The notes beneath the pieces are model-generated. The model was given only the letters and a program-made list of their open reading frames with translations, was not told the origin of the DNA and searched no databases. DNA of 22,476 nucleotides from a virus. Location of the stretch: positions 1 to 22,476 of IMG/VR virus record IMGVR_UViG_3300048550_000910; one strand, given 5' to 3'. The position numbers were made by a program, and so were the translations under genes. Shown piece after piece: positions 15,101 to 21,411 of the stretch (within the stretch, counting starts at the first letter, position 1; each line of letters begins with the position of its first letter).

Positions 15101-16734
15101 GTCCAGGTGAAAAACTAACTATTTCAGGAGGAAACTTACTTGTAGCGGGTGATTATCAAAGCTTATACGTTGGCGGTAAAACAGATTCTTCGCAAGACGG
15201 TATTAGAATGTCTATCGATAACGCTGGTAATGGTTATTTTGATCACAGAGGTTCTGGCCTCTTGCATTTTAGAGTTGATTCATCAACAGGCGCAACTTCT
15301 AGAATGGTTATTAATTCCTCCGGCAACGTTGGGATTGGGACTACAAATCCTACTGCGAAATTGGGAATTCACCAAGCCGCAAATAATGGCAACACAGGGG
15401 CTTTTACAAATACTCATTTAAAACTTTCAGCTTCAGCTACAGCCGATGGAAGCGGCTTTTGTGGTATAACCGCTGCAACTTCAACCGCGAATAATTACGG
15501 TTATTCTTTTGGCGCACAAAGAACATCTGGCGGCGTAGGCGATTTTAAAATTAACTATCATAACAATTCCGCATCAGGCACAAATAGATTTTTAATAGAC
15601 CAAAACGGCAACGTCGGGATCGGGACTACTAATCCTGATGGTCTTTTAAATTTAAAACACACTAGCAGCTCTTCTTCTGTGGCTAATGATGCAACAGCTT
15701 ATGCATTAACATTAAATTTTGAAGGAGCTACAGGAGATTACGGTAGGCATATAGCTATAAGAGATGCGTCTGGACAAGCAGTAGCGGCTATTGGCGGGTA
15801 TGACGAAGGAACAGTTGGAGCAACGGGATTGTTTTTTGCTACAGGAAATGCCACAACAGCGGCTCAAGAGGTCATGATGATTGATTCCAGCGGCAACGTC
15901 GGGATTGGGACGACCAATCCTAGTAGACAACTAGAAGTTTCCAACACAGGGGATTCAATAATAAGAATAGCAGGGGATAGCGACAATGACACAGGAGAAT
16001 TAGGAGATGCCGTACTTGAAATGACTACTGATGGAGGAGGTCAAGGGTGGACAATAAGAAGTGCTAATGTAGGTGGAGGAACAGGTGATTTCAAAGTAAA
16101 CACTTTTATAGGCGGTACTGAGTCAAATAAACTACTAATTGACAGGGACGGCAACGTCGGGATTGGGACTACTAGTCCGAGTGAAAAACTTCACATATCT
16201 TCAAGCGACCAATCAACAGCAAGAATAAGATTATCTAATACAAATACAGGTAGTGGGGGTGATAATATTGATTTAGTAGCAGGTGTACACAATGTTACCC
16301 AAGACGGGTTTAGCGTATATAACGCGACATCTAACCAAACACAACTTGTTATACAAGGCGGTGGCAACGTCGGGATTGGGACTAGTACTCCTTCTTACAA
16401 ATTAGATGTTGCAGGTACAATTAGAGCAACAGGAGATGTTATAGCTTATTCAGATGTTAGAGTAAAAGAAAATATTAAAACAATAGACAATTCTTTAGAA
16501 AAAGTAAATCAATTAAGAGGTGTTGAATTTAATAAAATAGGAGAAGATAAAAAATCTATAGGTGTTATAGCGCAAGAAATAGAAAAGATATTGCCTGAAG
16601 TAGTAAGACAAGATGATAAAGGAATGAAATCTGTAGCGTATGGCAATATTACAGCCGTGCTTATTGAAGCTATAAAAGAACAGCAAAAACAAATTGACGA
16701 ACTTAAAAATAAATTAAATGCCTTTACCAAGTAG
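9196..16734 (+). CDS. giant tail-fibre protein with S74 self-cleaving chaperone, 2512 aa
   Basis: Host-recognition fibre. The N-terminus (MSKIPFLDPAWLKAGLVDTS) resembles that of the preceding fibre. A beta domain at about 50-190 follows. From about residue 200 to 2400 there are 21 copies of a (N)VGIGTTSPxxKL-type motif, usually 60-110 residues apart. At about 770-912 is a jelly-roll that looks C1q/TNF-like (ITQAGTYKIYAAITY). GDTMTGDLYL lies near 940 and GTANYVTKWSDTDTITNS near 1400. The C-terminus is a peptidase S74 intramolecular chaperone: YSDVRVKENI with Ser2419 and Lys2424 as the expected catalytic dyad, then a terminal coiled coil (AIKEQQKQIDELKNKL). By analogy with other S74 fibres it trimerises and cleaves itself, releasing about 94 residues. 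The next gene starts inside its last codons. Confidence 0.9.
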   Translation: MSKIPFLDPAWLKAGLVDTSGDAGSSGQILSSTGSGVNWINQGDITSGQVDKALSLTLQVKNTESVALTKGQVVCAAPTATPPSGNVIEVKLADNDGTDSMPAIGILNEGLDAAGGENDEGEAIMFGRISGIDTSAFSVGDEVFVSDTAGALIATKPTGVKYIQKVGVVMRDDASNGTIEVFGAGRTNDVPTPLYIDHTNQRLGIGTASPGAKLEVAGTGELSFKINNTQHSRSLIIEQGGGYSHLKASHVSGIAINYGQGNPGILSLFNNTTQAVKINTNGNSYLNGGNVGIGTTSPTHLLTLETASSPGLKIKDTTQGATLLAFSQDSNSHIGTYSSHPLVLDTNSSERMRITSGGNVGIGTDSPISKLEISQQLSAASTIDYPYTISSRDDGNSINQLGGEGVGIKFRVAGNDATDPGNSLVGASIAAIRESSSDSVSNTGLGFFVTQNDETLDEAVRIDSAGNVGIGTTSPGAKLQVNGGVLLGSAYVQPAGSSWTTSNSQLILGGAHNTEFNDDNPGVKLLISGYNNDGTTLYPIYVEDENGLPDFWLKNRPSGTGLPTAYFAGNVGIGTTSPSHDLTINSATGGQLQFQYNTLSRLRIEADSGGGSYYAAAGFYHRFFTSGAERMRIDSSGNVGIGTTSPSQKIEVSGSVNNNDIAVLIKNNYDDNLSTSRPAAALLFSTASNNGYLRVYGAPADTAANHQIDLGSTAGGSYLTFSPSGSEKMRIEADGSIIFNDYGSGSNTGTVAYNLAVDSSGNIIENSANTRSVFVATSTASGYNINTTTTISWNSEDIKDSGYTHSNSTNNDSITITQAGTYKIYAAITYTTAVERANVALQILVNGTATGARGAGGYVRSQSGHSDGTTIVEDYVTLSANDVIKIQTSQEAAAGTVNLISGESKIIIEKLTGLTLSTTNANTLGGLGATDFVQVSGDTMTGDLYLDDGDGATPSLYFKNGANNFWRYLMLSGGDFSIKEGTSTRLTFQAGGNVGIGTTSPSRKLDVRGDAQILSTGATGLRIVGGNTDEVYMIFGDADDNSMGGFGYDNNTNELSIDVNNSEAIRIDSSGNVGIGATNPENILHLKSPNPYLILEDTSNANKNRIANVDGNMHYHADYNNQMGNSRHIFYIDNSEKLRINTNGNVGIGTTSPGKKLDVAGEIQGTNLFAETYRSARTDGDIYIQAATATDFVSIGTQVSPNLMRIDGSGNVGIGTTSPAAKLEVAGNSILDKKSILRLPGMSMGSGGITDEYLVIARKYDGVNQNATGIIGKIIFSRGGTTAGNNPSEYYINIQCAYNSDALNSLTYTGSEIFTSLDVVDISGTDYYALKVRSNGGGDTSDRFYAEGLLMDDGDSNIFTRVRSSDASVTVVSTGSMTPTVKINGSGTANYVTKWSDTDTITNSTIYDNGTNVGIGTTSPSHKFHVSSGNGDTTHTIHVAHTRNDPDTASNAVFIDANYSGTKSAATDIIQTGLKVDLDSSATGTATDEHRVYGIHSDTRNSGFADFVFGTYSYAESNYTGGKTANLGGVYGLVAHDANSASGGVTNLFGVKGVAQIQDDGDVDNAYGGQFQVLIANNRDANVDVTVGVEAEIQIDEQSALTYGDIHGFRAIIDNNEGAVPTFGNQYLFKGDYQGTKGSNAYGIYIEGDKHYFDGNVGIGTTSPDLKLHLAHSDSNNGLLLEHTSQANGFQILQNIRETEGLIWQKWTNGSFTSNLMTLDYSGNVGIGTTSPQQKLDVNGDIAIKTATQLSFNTSNGTLSVGGHAGQLDLLSSSIFINYTGDVGIGTTNPGAKLDVEGGAIGSAQGDSTTAAIFRAGRQNLYFENQRTAAGSDWNNNTFKILAKIDTTSHQSIDFVNDASYNEHIDIYTGNQSFNTRFAANGNVGIGDTAPGAKLTVFRTDNSYAINLSDTESRAGLSVKSSGSFDSKLTISSGASSRQYIQAVNNAATTGRDIAINPYGGNVGIGTTSPGEKLTISGGNLLVAGDYQSLYVGGKTDSSQDGIRMSIDNAGNGYFDHRGSGLLHFRVDSSTGATSRMVINSSGNVGIGTTNPTAKLGIHQAANNGNTGAFTNTHLKLSASATADGSGFCGITAATSTANNYGYSFGAQRTSGGVGDFKINYHNNSASGTNRFLIDQNGNVGIGTTNPDGLLNLKHTSSSSSVANDATAYALTLNFEGATGDYGRHIAIRDASGQAVAAIGGYDEGTVGATGLFFATGNATTAAQEVMMIDSSGNVGIGTTNPSRQLEVSNTGDSIIRIAGDSDNDTGELGDAVLEMTTDGGGQGWTIRSANVGGGTGDFKVNTFIGGTESNKLLIDRDGNVGIGTTSPSEKLHISSSDQSTARIRLSNTNTGSGGDNIDLVAGVHNVTQDGFSVYNATSNQTQLVIQGGGNVGIGTSTPSYKLDVAGTIRATGDVIAYSDVRVKENIKTIDNSLEKVNQLRGVEFNKIGEDKKSIGVIAQEIEKILPEVVRQDDKGMKSVAYGNITAVLIEAIKEQQKQIDELKNKLNAFTK
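9800..16392 (+). repeat. 21 dispersed copies of a ~30-bp coding repeat in the fibre gene
   Basis: Approximate starts: 9800, 10060, 10267, 10591, 10901, 11105, 12168, 12406, 12626, 12825, 13428, 14160, 14364, 14539, 14839, 15076, 15319, 15606, 15892, 16150 and 16363. The best copies share GGCAACGTCGGGATTGGG exactly (10060, 12406, 15076, 15892, 16150 and 16363). The repeat is G/C-rich within an A/T-rich gene and conserved at synonymous positions, unlike the sequence between copies. Confidence 0.85.
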
Positions 16735-17473
16735 CGGACAAATTAGTGTGTCTGATATAAATACAGAGCTAGGCAGAGCGTCAAATACTGCAAATTCAAA
16801 TTTTGCGGGGGGAACAACACCGCAAAGTGGTAGTTTGTTTAAATTAGGTGAAGCGGGGGGCATAAATCAAACAGCGCCGCATGCAATGTCTGAGTGGTAT
16901 AGTTATGATCACGGCTTGGGGTTAAGCTCGGCTTTAGCTACCAAAAGCGGGCAATATAATTGTAGTTCTTATGAATCAATTGAAGTAGATTTGACTAATT
17001 ATATAGGTAATACCGTTAAAATAGTTATACATTATGTTTCAGGTTCTGACTATACAGGAGATGTGCAGGTAGATGATATTACGCTTTGGAATGACAGTAA
17101 AAACGCAGGGCAGCCTTCTTATGGTTTTTCTAATTCAGCCAATAATTTTCAAACTTCTACTACTGATACAGCCTCTTATAGCAATGTTACTTGGTCATAT
17201 GTAGCAGATGGTACTACCCAGCTTAGGTGGAATAGAGATTCCGGCGGGACGCCTTCTAGCAACACTGGCTTAGCTTTTGACGCTGGTGGAAATCCCTCAT
17301 CTCCTTTTTATCTTTACGCTGAAGCCTCAAACTCCGGTTATCCTAGTAAAAATTTTTGGCTAAGGTCGCCTAATGTTTCAGTAACATCAACTTACCACAA
17401 CTTAGAAGTATACCTAGCAAGATGCGGGTCAACTATAGGAACCGTGAAAATACACGTAGACGTAGTAAGCTAA
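16718..17473 (+). CDS. virion-associated protein, 251 aa
   Basis: The ATG lies 17 bases before the end of the fibre gene in another frame. The N-terminus, MPLPSSGQISVSDINTELG, followed by a Ser/Asn/Gly linker and a WYSY motif, is a start I remember from many marine phage structural proteins. From about residue 70 there is a beta-sandwich-like domain (YESIEVDLTNYIGNTVKIVIHYVSG ... in parts) with VQVDDITLWND, similar in style to MAM or carbohydrate-binding jelly-rolls. The C-terminus is a further strand-rich segment (GTVKIHVDVVS). Its place after the fibre suggests an accessory tip or adhesin; the function is inferred from context only. Confidence 0.6.
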   Translation: MPLPSSGQISVSDINTELGRASNTANSNFAGGTTPQSGSLFKLGEAGGINQTAPHAMSEWYSYDHGLGLSSALATKSGQYNCSSYESIEVDLTNYIGNTVKIVIHYVSGSDYTGDVQVDDITLWNDSKNAGQPSYGFSNSANNFQTSTTDTASYSNVTWSYVADGTTQLRWNRDSGGTPSSNTGLAFDAGGNPSSPFYLYAEASNSGYPSKNFWLRSPNVSVTSTYHNLEVYLARCGSTIGTVKIHVDVVS

Positions 17474-17537
17474 AATAAAAACCTAAACAATTGTGTAATA
17501 ATAACTTTATACAAATATTAATTAATAAAAACAAAAA
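17474..17537 (+). other. A/T-rich intergenic gap, possible promoter
   Basis: 64 bases between the structural gene and the next gene. It contains TAATAACTTTATACAAATA, which only partly matches the Bacteroidota promoter core TAnnTTTG. No hairpin is visible. It is the largest gap between genes in the rightward block, so an internal promoter is possible but unproven. Confidence 0.2.
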
Positions 17538-17879
17538 ATGGCAAATACATATTCTTGGACAATTAATGCTTTAGACACATATCCTTCACAAGAAGATCTT
17601 GCAGATGTTGTTTACAATATCCATTGGGGATTAACAGCTGAGTCGGATCAAACAGATGCGGATGGTAATGCTTATACAGCAAACTCTATCGGCACGCAAA
17701 CTGTTGCAGCAGCTGACGCTGATGATTATACAGCTTTTGAAGATCTTACACAAGAGGTTGTGGAGGCGTGGCTAGAAGCAAGCGAGTTAGATGTTGAAGC
17801 AATCAAAGAAGGTCTTGATTCTCAAATTGAAGAAAAAATTACACCTACAAGTGTAACAAAGCAGTTACCAACTGCATAA
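17538..17879 (+). CDS. DUF7936-like phage protein, 113 aa
   Basis: Begins MANTYSWTINALDTYPSQED, then DVVYNIHWGLTAES, a central tract rich in Asp/Ala/Thr, and a C-terminal helix (TQEVVEAWLEASELDVEAIK) before EEKITPTSVTKQLP. The combination YxWxIxALDxYP...VVYxIHWxL...W...L...I..K..P..V...LP is familiar from small marine phage proteins now grouped as DUF7936; this is from memory. The protein is acidic. Function unknown; its place among structural genes suggests a virion or assembly protein. Confidence 0.6.
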   Translation: MANTYSWTINALDTYPSQEDLADVVYNIHWGLTAESDQTDADGNAYTANSIGTQTVAAADADDYTAFEDLTQEVVEAWLEASELDVEAIKEGLDSQIEEKITPTSVTKQLPTA

Positions 17880-17909
17880 TTATTATTAACAATTAAATAC
17901 AATTAAATT

Positions 17910-18170
17910 ATGTCTAACGACGCAAAATTAACCGAAGAGCAATTACAAAAACTACAAGGGTTTGTATCAGCTCTAAACCAATCACAAATGCAATTAGGAC
18001 AACTAGAAGTTGAAAAACACAGCCTATTGCACCAGACCGGAGAAATCCAAGGACAATTACAAACGTTCCAAAAAGAACTTGAAGAAGAATACGGTAAAGT
18101 ATCCGTAAACATTCAAGATGGAACTTATGTAGCAATCCCGGAAGAAGATGAATCTGATAAGAAAGATTAG
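17910..18170 (+). CDS. small coiled-coil protein, prefoldin-like in shape, 86 aa
   Basis: Begins MSNDAKLTEEQLQKLQGFVS and is almost wholly helical to about residue 63, with heptad-like Leu spacing and many Gln/Glu. A short beta-like segment follows (YGKVSVNIQDGTYVAI) and then an acidic tail. The layout of two helical arms ending in EEEYGKVSVNI...G is one I recall from small proteins in many phages, and it resembles half of a prefoldin subunit. A chaperone or scaffolding role is conceivable but not shown. The leader (TTAACAATTAAATAC...) is A/T-rich. Confidence 0.55.
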   Translation: MSNDAKLTEEQLQKLQGFVSALNQSQMQLGQLEVEKHSLLHQTGEIQGQLQTFQKELEEEYGKVSVNIQDGTYVAIPEEDESDKKD

Positions 18171-18198
18171 TATCGGGAGAGACTATAAAAATGAAGCT

Positions 18199-18366
18199 AT
18201 GCATTACTCCGTAGGCCAAGAGGTCTACGGGGGGCATACTATTTGTGATATAGTTGAGGAAGAAAATAAATTTAGTATTTATATTAAGAAAAACAACGAA
18301 GTATTGCCTTGGAAAGATTTTAATAAAAACATGGCAGTCGCGGTTGAATATAACCTAGAATATTAA
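18199..18366 (+). CDS. small hypothetical protein, 55 aa
   Basis: Begins MHYSVGQEVYGGHTICDIVE. The frame is open back to an ATG at 18148, which would add 17 residues and overlap the coiled-coil gene by 23 bases; the ATG at 18199 is preferred because VGQEVYGG looks like the first strand of a small beta-barrel. Alternating hydrophobic residues (KFSIYIKKNNEVLPW) suggest an SH3-like or OB-like fold. It ends directly before the ATG at 18367. Function unknown. Confidence 0.5.
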   Translation: MHYSVGQEVYGGHTICDIVEEENKFSIYIKKNNEVLPWKDFNKNMAVAVEYNLEY

Positions 18367-18972
18367 ATGCGAAGCATTTTTAGTTTTATAGTTGAGCCAA
18401 AAGAAGAGCGTTATAATAACAAAAAACAAATTGGCGATAACGAATTAATATTAAATACAGAAATATCTGATCATAGGTATATTAGCAGAAATGCTATTGT
18501 GCTTGAAACCCCATTAGCCGAAAAAACAGATATTAAAAAAGGTGACGAAGTAATCGTACACCATAATGTTTTTCGCAGATGGTATGATGTTCGTGGTAAA
18601 GAAAAAAATTCATCAAGTTACTTTGAAGAAGACAAATACTTTATAACTGCCGACCAAATTTTTTTATACAAGCGTAATAGCAAATGGCACGCACCAAAAG
18701 GTTTTTGTTTTGTAAAGCCTTTAAAATCTAATGATAAATTTAATACCGACCAAGAAAGACCTTTAATAGGTATTATAAAATATACTGATAAAGCCTTAGA
18801 AAAAAACGGTATTAAAAACGAATGCTTAGTTGGTTTCACACCTTCAAGTGAATATGAATTTATTATAGAGGGCGAAAGAATGTATCGTGTGCCGACCAAT
18901 TCAATTTCAATTAAATATGAGTATCAAGGAAACGAAGAAGAATATAATCCAAGCTGGACGCAAAGCAGTTGA
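18367..18972 (+). CDS. probable tandem GroES-fold protein, 201 aa
   Basis: Two halves each follow the GroES strand order. First half (about 5-102): FSFIVEPKEE, NELIL, RNAIVLETP, IKKGDEVIVHHNVF, then KYFITADQIFLYKR, matching the GroES elements RVIV, GGIVL, GEVLAVG, VKVGDIVIF and VLIMSESDILAIV. Second half (about 111-185): GFCFVKPL, PLIGIIKYTD, NGIKNECLVGFTPSSEYEF, then RMYRVPTNSISIKY. The first half carries a long insertion after HHNVFRRW. No canonical GG-hydrophobic mobile loop is obvious. It lies directly before the terminase genes. If the call is right, the phage makes two co-chaperonin-like proteins. A structural beta-barrel protein unrelated to GroEL binding is the alternative. Confidence 0.5.
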   Translation: MRSIFSFIVEPKEERYNNKKQIGDNELILNTEISDHRYISRNAIVLETPLAEKTDIKKGDEVIVHHNVFRRWYDVRGKEKNSSSYFEEDKYFITADQIFLYKRNSKWHAPKGFCFVKPLKSNDKFNTDQERPLIGIIKYTDKALEKNGIKNECLVGFTPSSEYEFIIEGERMYRVPTNSISIKYEYQGNEEEYNPSWTQSS

Positions 18973-19192
18973 TGAGCTTATAAAGGTTGCTGAAGAAAAA
19001 ATCATTACTAACACAGAAGATGATGTTTCAACAGACAGGCTTAAAAACGCTGCGGCTACAAAAAAGCTTGCAATATTTGATGCTTTTGAAATATTGAATA
19101 GAATCCAAGAAGAGGAAGCTATACTTGAAAATAAACCGCGGAAAGAAACAAAAGAAGCGTTTAAAGGTTTTGCTGAAAAAAGAAGTAGGTAA
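18917..19192 (+). CDS. candidate terminase small subunit, 91 aa
   Basis: Starts at ATG 18917 (MSIKETKKNIIQAGRKAVDE), 56 bases inside the previous gene; a GTG at 18887 would add ten residues but is less likely. The protein is wholly helical, with a core (RLKNAAATKKLAIFDAFEIL) and a basic C-terminal tail (FKGFAEKRSR). Small, helical and directly upstream of the large terminase with a TAATG overlap, it fits the small subunit that recognises phage DNA and regulates the packaging motor. The call rests mainly on position; I do not see a clear helix-turn-helix. Confidence 0.5.
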   Translation: MSIKETKKNIIQAGRKAVDELIKVAEEKIITNTEDDVSTDRLKNAAATKKLAIFDAFEILNRIQEEEAILENKPRKETKEAFKGFAEKRSR

Positions 19193-21411
19193 TGTATAAG
19201 CAAACTTTATATAAGGTTATAGAGCCCATTAAAATAAACAAGCTTAAAAGATTTAATAAAGCTAAGCGGTGGAAATACGGTTATAACAAGGAAGAAGATA
19301 TTGTTGTTATAAGCAAAACCGGACAGATTGGCGATGTGTATAGCATACAAAATCTCAAAATAGCTTTACCTCCCGCGCCCGCTAAATTAAGTAAAGGTGA
19401 TGATAAATGGGTTAAAGCAGAATACCCTAAAGAGTTAAGTAAAATAAAAACCATATTTGATTGGAAAAATTATCCTCCCGAATTCCAAGAAAAATGGGAG
19501 CCATATATAGATGAAGAATTCAAAAGACGTGAAGAAGGCCATTGGTTCTATAATAAGGGCGTGGCTACTTACATTACTGGTACTAACTATATGTACTTGC
19601 AGTGGACCAAGATTGATGTTGGGGCACCTGAGTTTAGAGAAGCAAACAGACTTTTCTTTATTTTCTGGGAAGCTTGCAAAGCAGATACCAGGTGTTATGG
19701 AATGTGCTATCTCAAAAACAGACGTTCGGGATTTTCGTTTATGGCATCGGCTGAAACCGTTAACTGGGCTACAATATCAAGCGACGCACGTTTCGGAATA
19801 TTGTCCAAATCTGGTTCCGATGCAAAAAAAATGTTTACAGATAAAGTTGTACCAATATCAATAAACTATCCGTTCTTTTTTAAACCAATACAAGACGGTA
19901 TGGACCGCCCAAAAACAGAACTAGCTTACAGGGTACCCGCATCAAAATTAACAAGAAAATCAATAGCATCAGGACAGCAGCGCGAAGAGCTTGAAGGCTT
20001 AGATACAACTATTGACTGGAAAAATACAGGTGACAACAGTTATGACGGTGAAAAACTAAAACTGTTAGTACACGACGAAAGTGGTAAATGGGAAAAGCCG
20101 GATAACATATTAAATAACTGGCGTGTAACAAAAACTACATTAAGATTAGGTAGTAGAGTTATAGGTAAGTGTATGATGGGATCAACATCAAACGCATTAG
20201 ATAAAGGTGGTGAAAACTTTAAAAAATTATATAATGATTCCAACGTTACAAAAAGAAACCGCAATGGACAGACTCGCAGCGGATTATATAGTTTGTTCAT
20301 ACCTATGGAGTGGAATTACGAAGGATTCATTGATTCTTATGGACACCCTGTCTTTGATACGCCGGCAGAACCAGCTGAAGGCCCATACGGGGACCTCATT
20401 GACCAAGGAGTAATAGAGCATTGGGATAATGAGGTTGATGGATTAAAAGGCGACCAGGACGGCTTAAACGAATATTACAGGCAATTCCCGCGCACTGAAG
20501 AGCATGCGTTTCGAGATGAAACAAAAAATAGCATATTTAATCTAGCTAGAATATACGAGCAAATAGATTATAATGACGATATTGAATCTTTAGCAGGGGT
20601 TACAACAGGTAGCTTTCAATGGGAAAATGGAATAAAAGATAGTAAAGTAGAGTTCGTACCAAACCCAAATGGAAGATTTAAAGTAAGCTGGGTGCCACCT
20701 GCAAATTTACAAAACCGTGTAATAGTAAAGAATGGGGTAAATTACCCTGGAAATGAGCATATGGGTGCCTTTGGCTGTGATAGTTACGATATATCAGGTA
20801 CTACAGACGGGCAAGGATCTAAAGGCGCACTGCATGGATTAACAAAATTTAGTATGGAAGATGCTCCTGCTAATATGTTTTTTTTAGAATATGTAGCGCG
20901 CCCACAAACAGCAGAAATGTTTTTTGAAGATGTGCTTATGTCATTGGTATTTTACGGAATGCCATTGCTTGCGGAAAATAACAAACCTAGATTATTATAT
21001 TATTTAAGAAGAAGAGGTTATCGCGGATTTTCAATGAATAGACCTGACAGAGCTAGAAACAAGCTATCTGTTACAGAAAAAGAAATTGGTGGAATTCCTA
21101 ACTCTTCTGAAGATATACGGCAAGCACATGCCGCTGCAATAGAATCATACATACAAAAATATGTTGGTTTATCAGAAAATGGCGAATATGGAAATATGTA
21201 TTTCAATAATACATTAAATGATTGGGCAAAATTTGATATAAACAAAAGAACAAAATATGATGCCGCCATTAGTTCTGGCTTAGCAATTATGGCTTGTAAT
21301 AAAAATTTATATGCCCCAAATCAAGAAAAACAAAAATTAAAGCTTAATCTGAACATCGCTAGATATAAAAACGATGGTTCACAATCTAAAATAATAAAAA
21401 ATTATGGCTGA
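19192..21411 (+). CDS. terminase large subunit, 739 aa
   Basis: DNA-packaging ATPase and headful or site-specific nuclease. ATPase half: the Walker A position is taken by KNRRSGFSF (175-183), which lacks the classical GKS/T. Walker B is LLVHDES (291-297) with Asp294 and Glu295, and the coupling motif is MMGSTSN (328-334). Nuclease half: GCDSYD gives Asp530 and Asp533, with Glu595 (PLLAENNKPR) and Asp690 (KYDAAISSGLA) as further RNase H-fold acids. The layout and length match the large terminases of crAss-like and related Bacteroidota phages, as I remember them. It overlaps the upstream gene by one base and the portal gene by eight, a typical packaging operon. Confidence 0.88.
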   Translation: MYKQTLYKVIEPIKINKLKRFNKAKRWKYGYNKEEDIVVISKTGQIGDVYSIQNLKIALPPAPAKLSKGDDKWVKAEYPKELSKIKTIFDWKNYPPEFQEKWEPYIDEEFKRREEGHWFYNKGVATYITGTNYMYLQWTKIDVGAPEFREANRLFFIFWEACKADTRCYGMCYLKNRRSGFSFMASAETVNWATISSDARFGILSKSGSDAKKMFTDKVVPISINYPFFFKPIQDGMDRPKTELAYRVPASKLTRKSIASGQQREELEGLDTTIDWKNTGDNSYDGEKLKLLVHDESGKWEKPDNILNNWRVTKTTLRLGSRVIGKCMMGSTSNALDKGGENFKKLYNDSNVTKRNRNGQTRSGLYSLFIPMEWNYEGFIDSYGHPVFDTPAEPAEGPYGDLIDQGVIEHWDNEVDGLKGDQDGLNEYYRQFPRTEEHAFRDETKNSIFNLARIYEQIDYNDDIESLAGVTTGSFQWENGIKDSKVEFVPNPNGRFKVSWVPPANLQNRVIVKNGVNYPGNEHMGAFGCDSYDISGTTDGQGSKGALHGLTKFSMEDAPANMFFLEYVARPQTAEMFFEDVLMSLVFYGMPLLAENNKPRLLYYLRRRGYRGFSMNRPDRARNKLSVTEKEIGGIPNSSEDIRQAHAAAIESYIQKYVGLSENGEYGNMYFNNTLNDWAKFDINKRTKYDAAISSGLAIMACNKNLYAPNQEKQKLKLNLNIARYKNDGSQSKIIKNYG

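Noticed and set aside
9800-16392. Regular repeats considered as a CRISPR array
   Set aside because: The repeats lie in one open reading frame, are spaced by 180-1065 bases and encode a known fibre motif.
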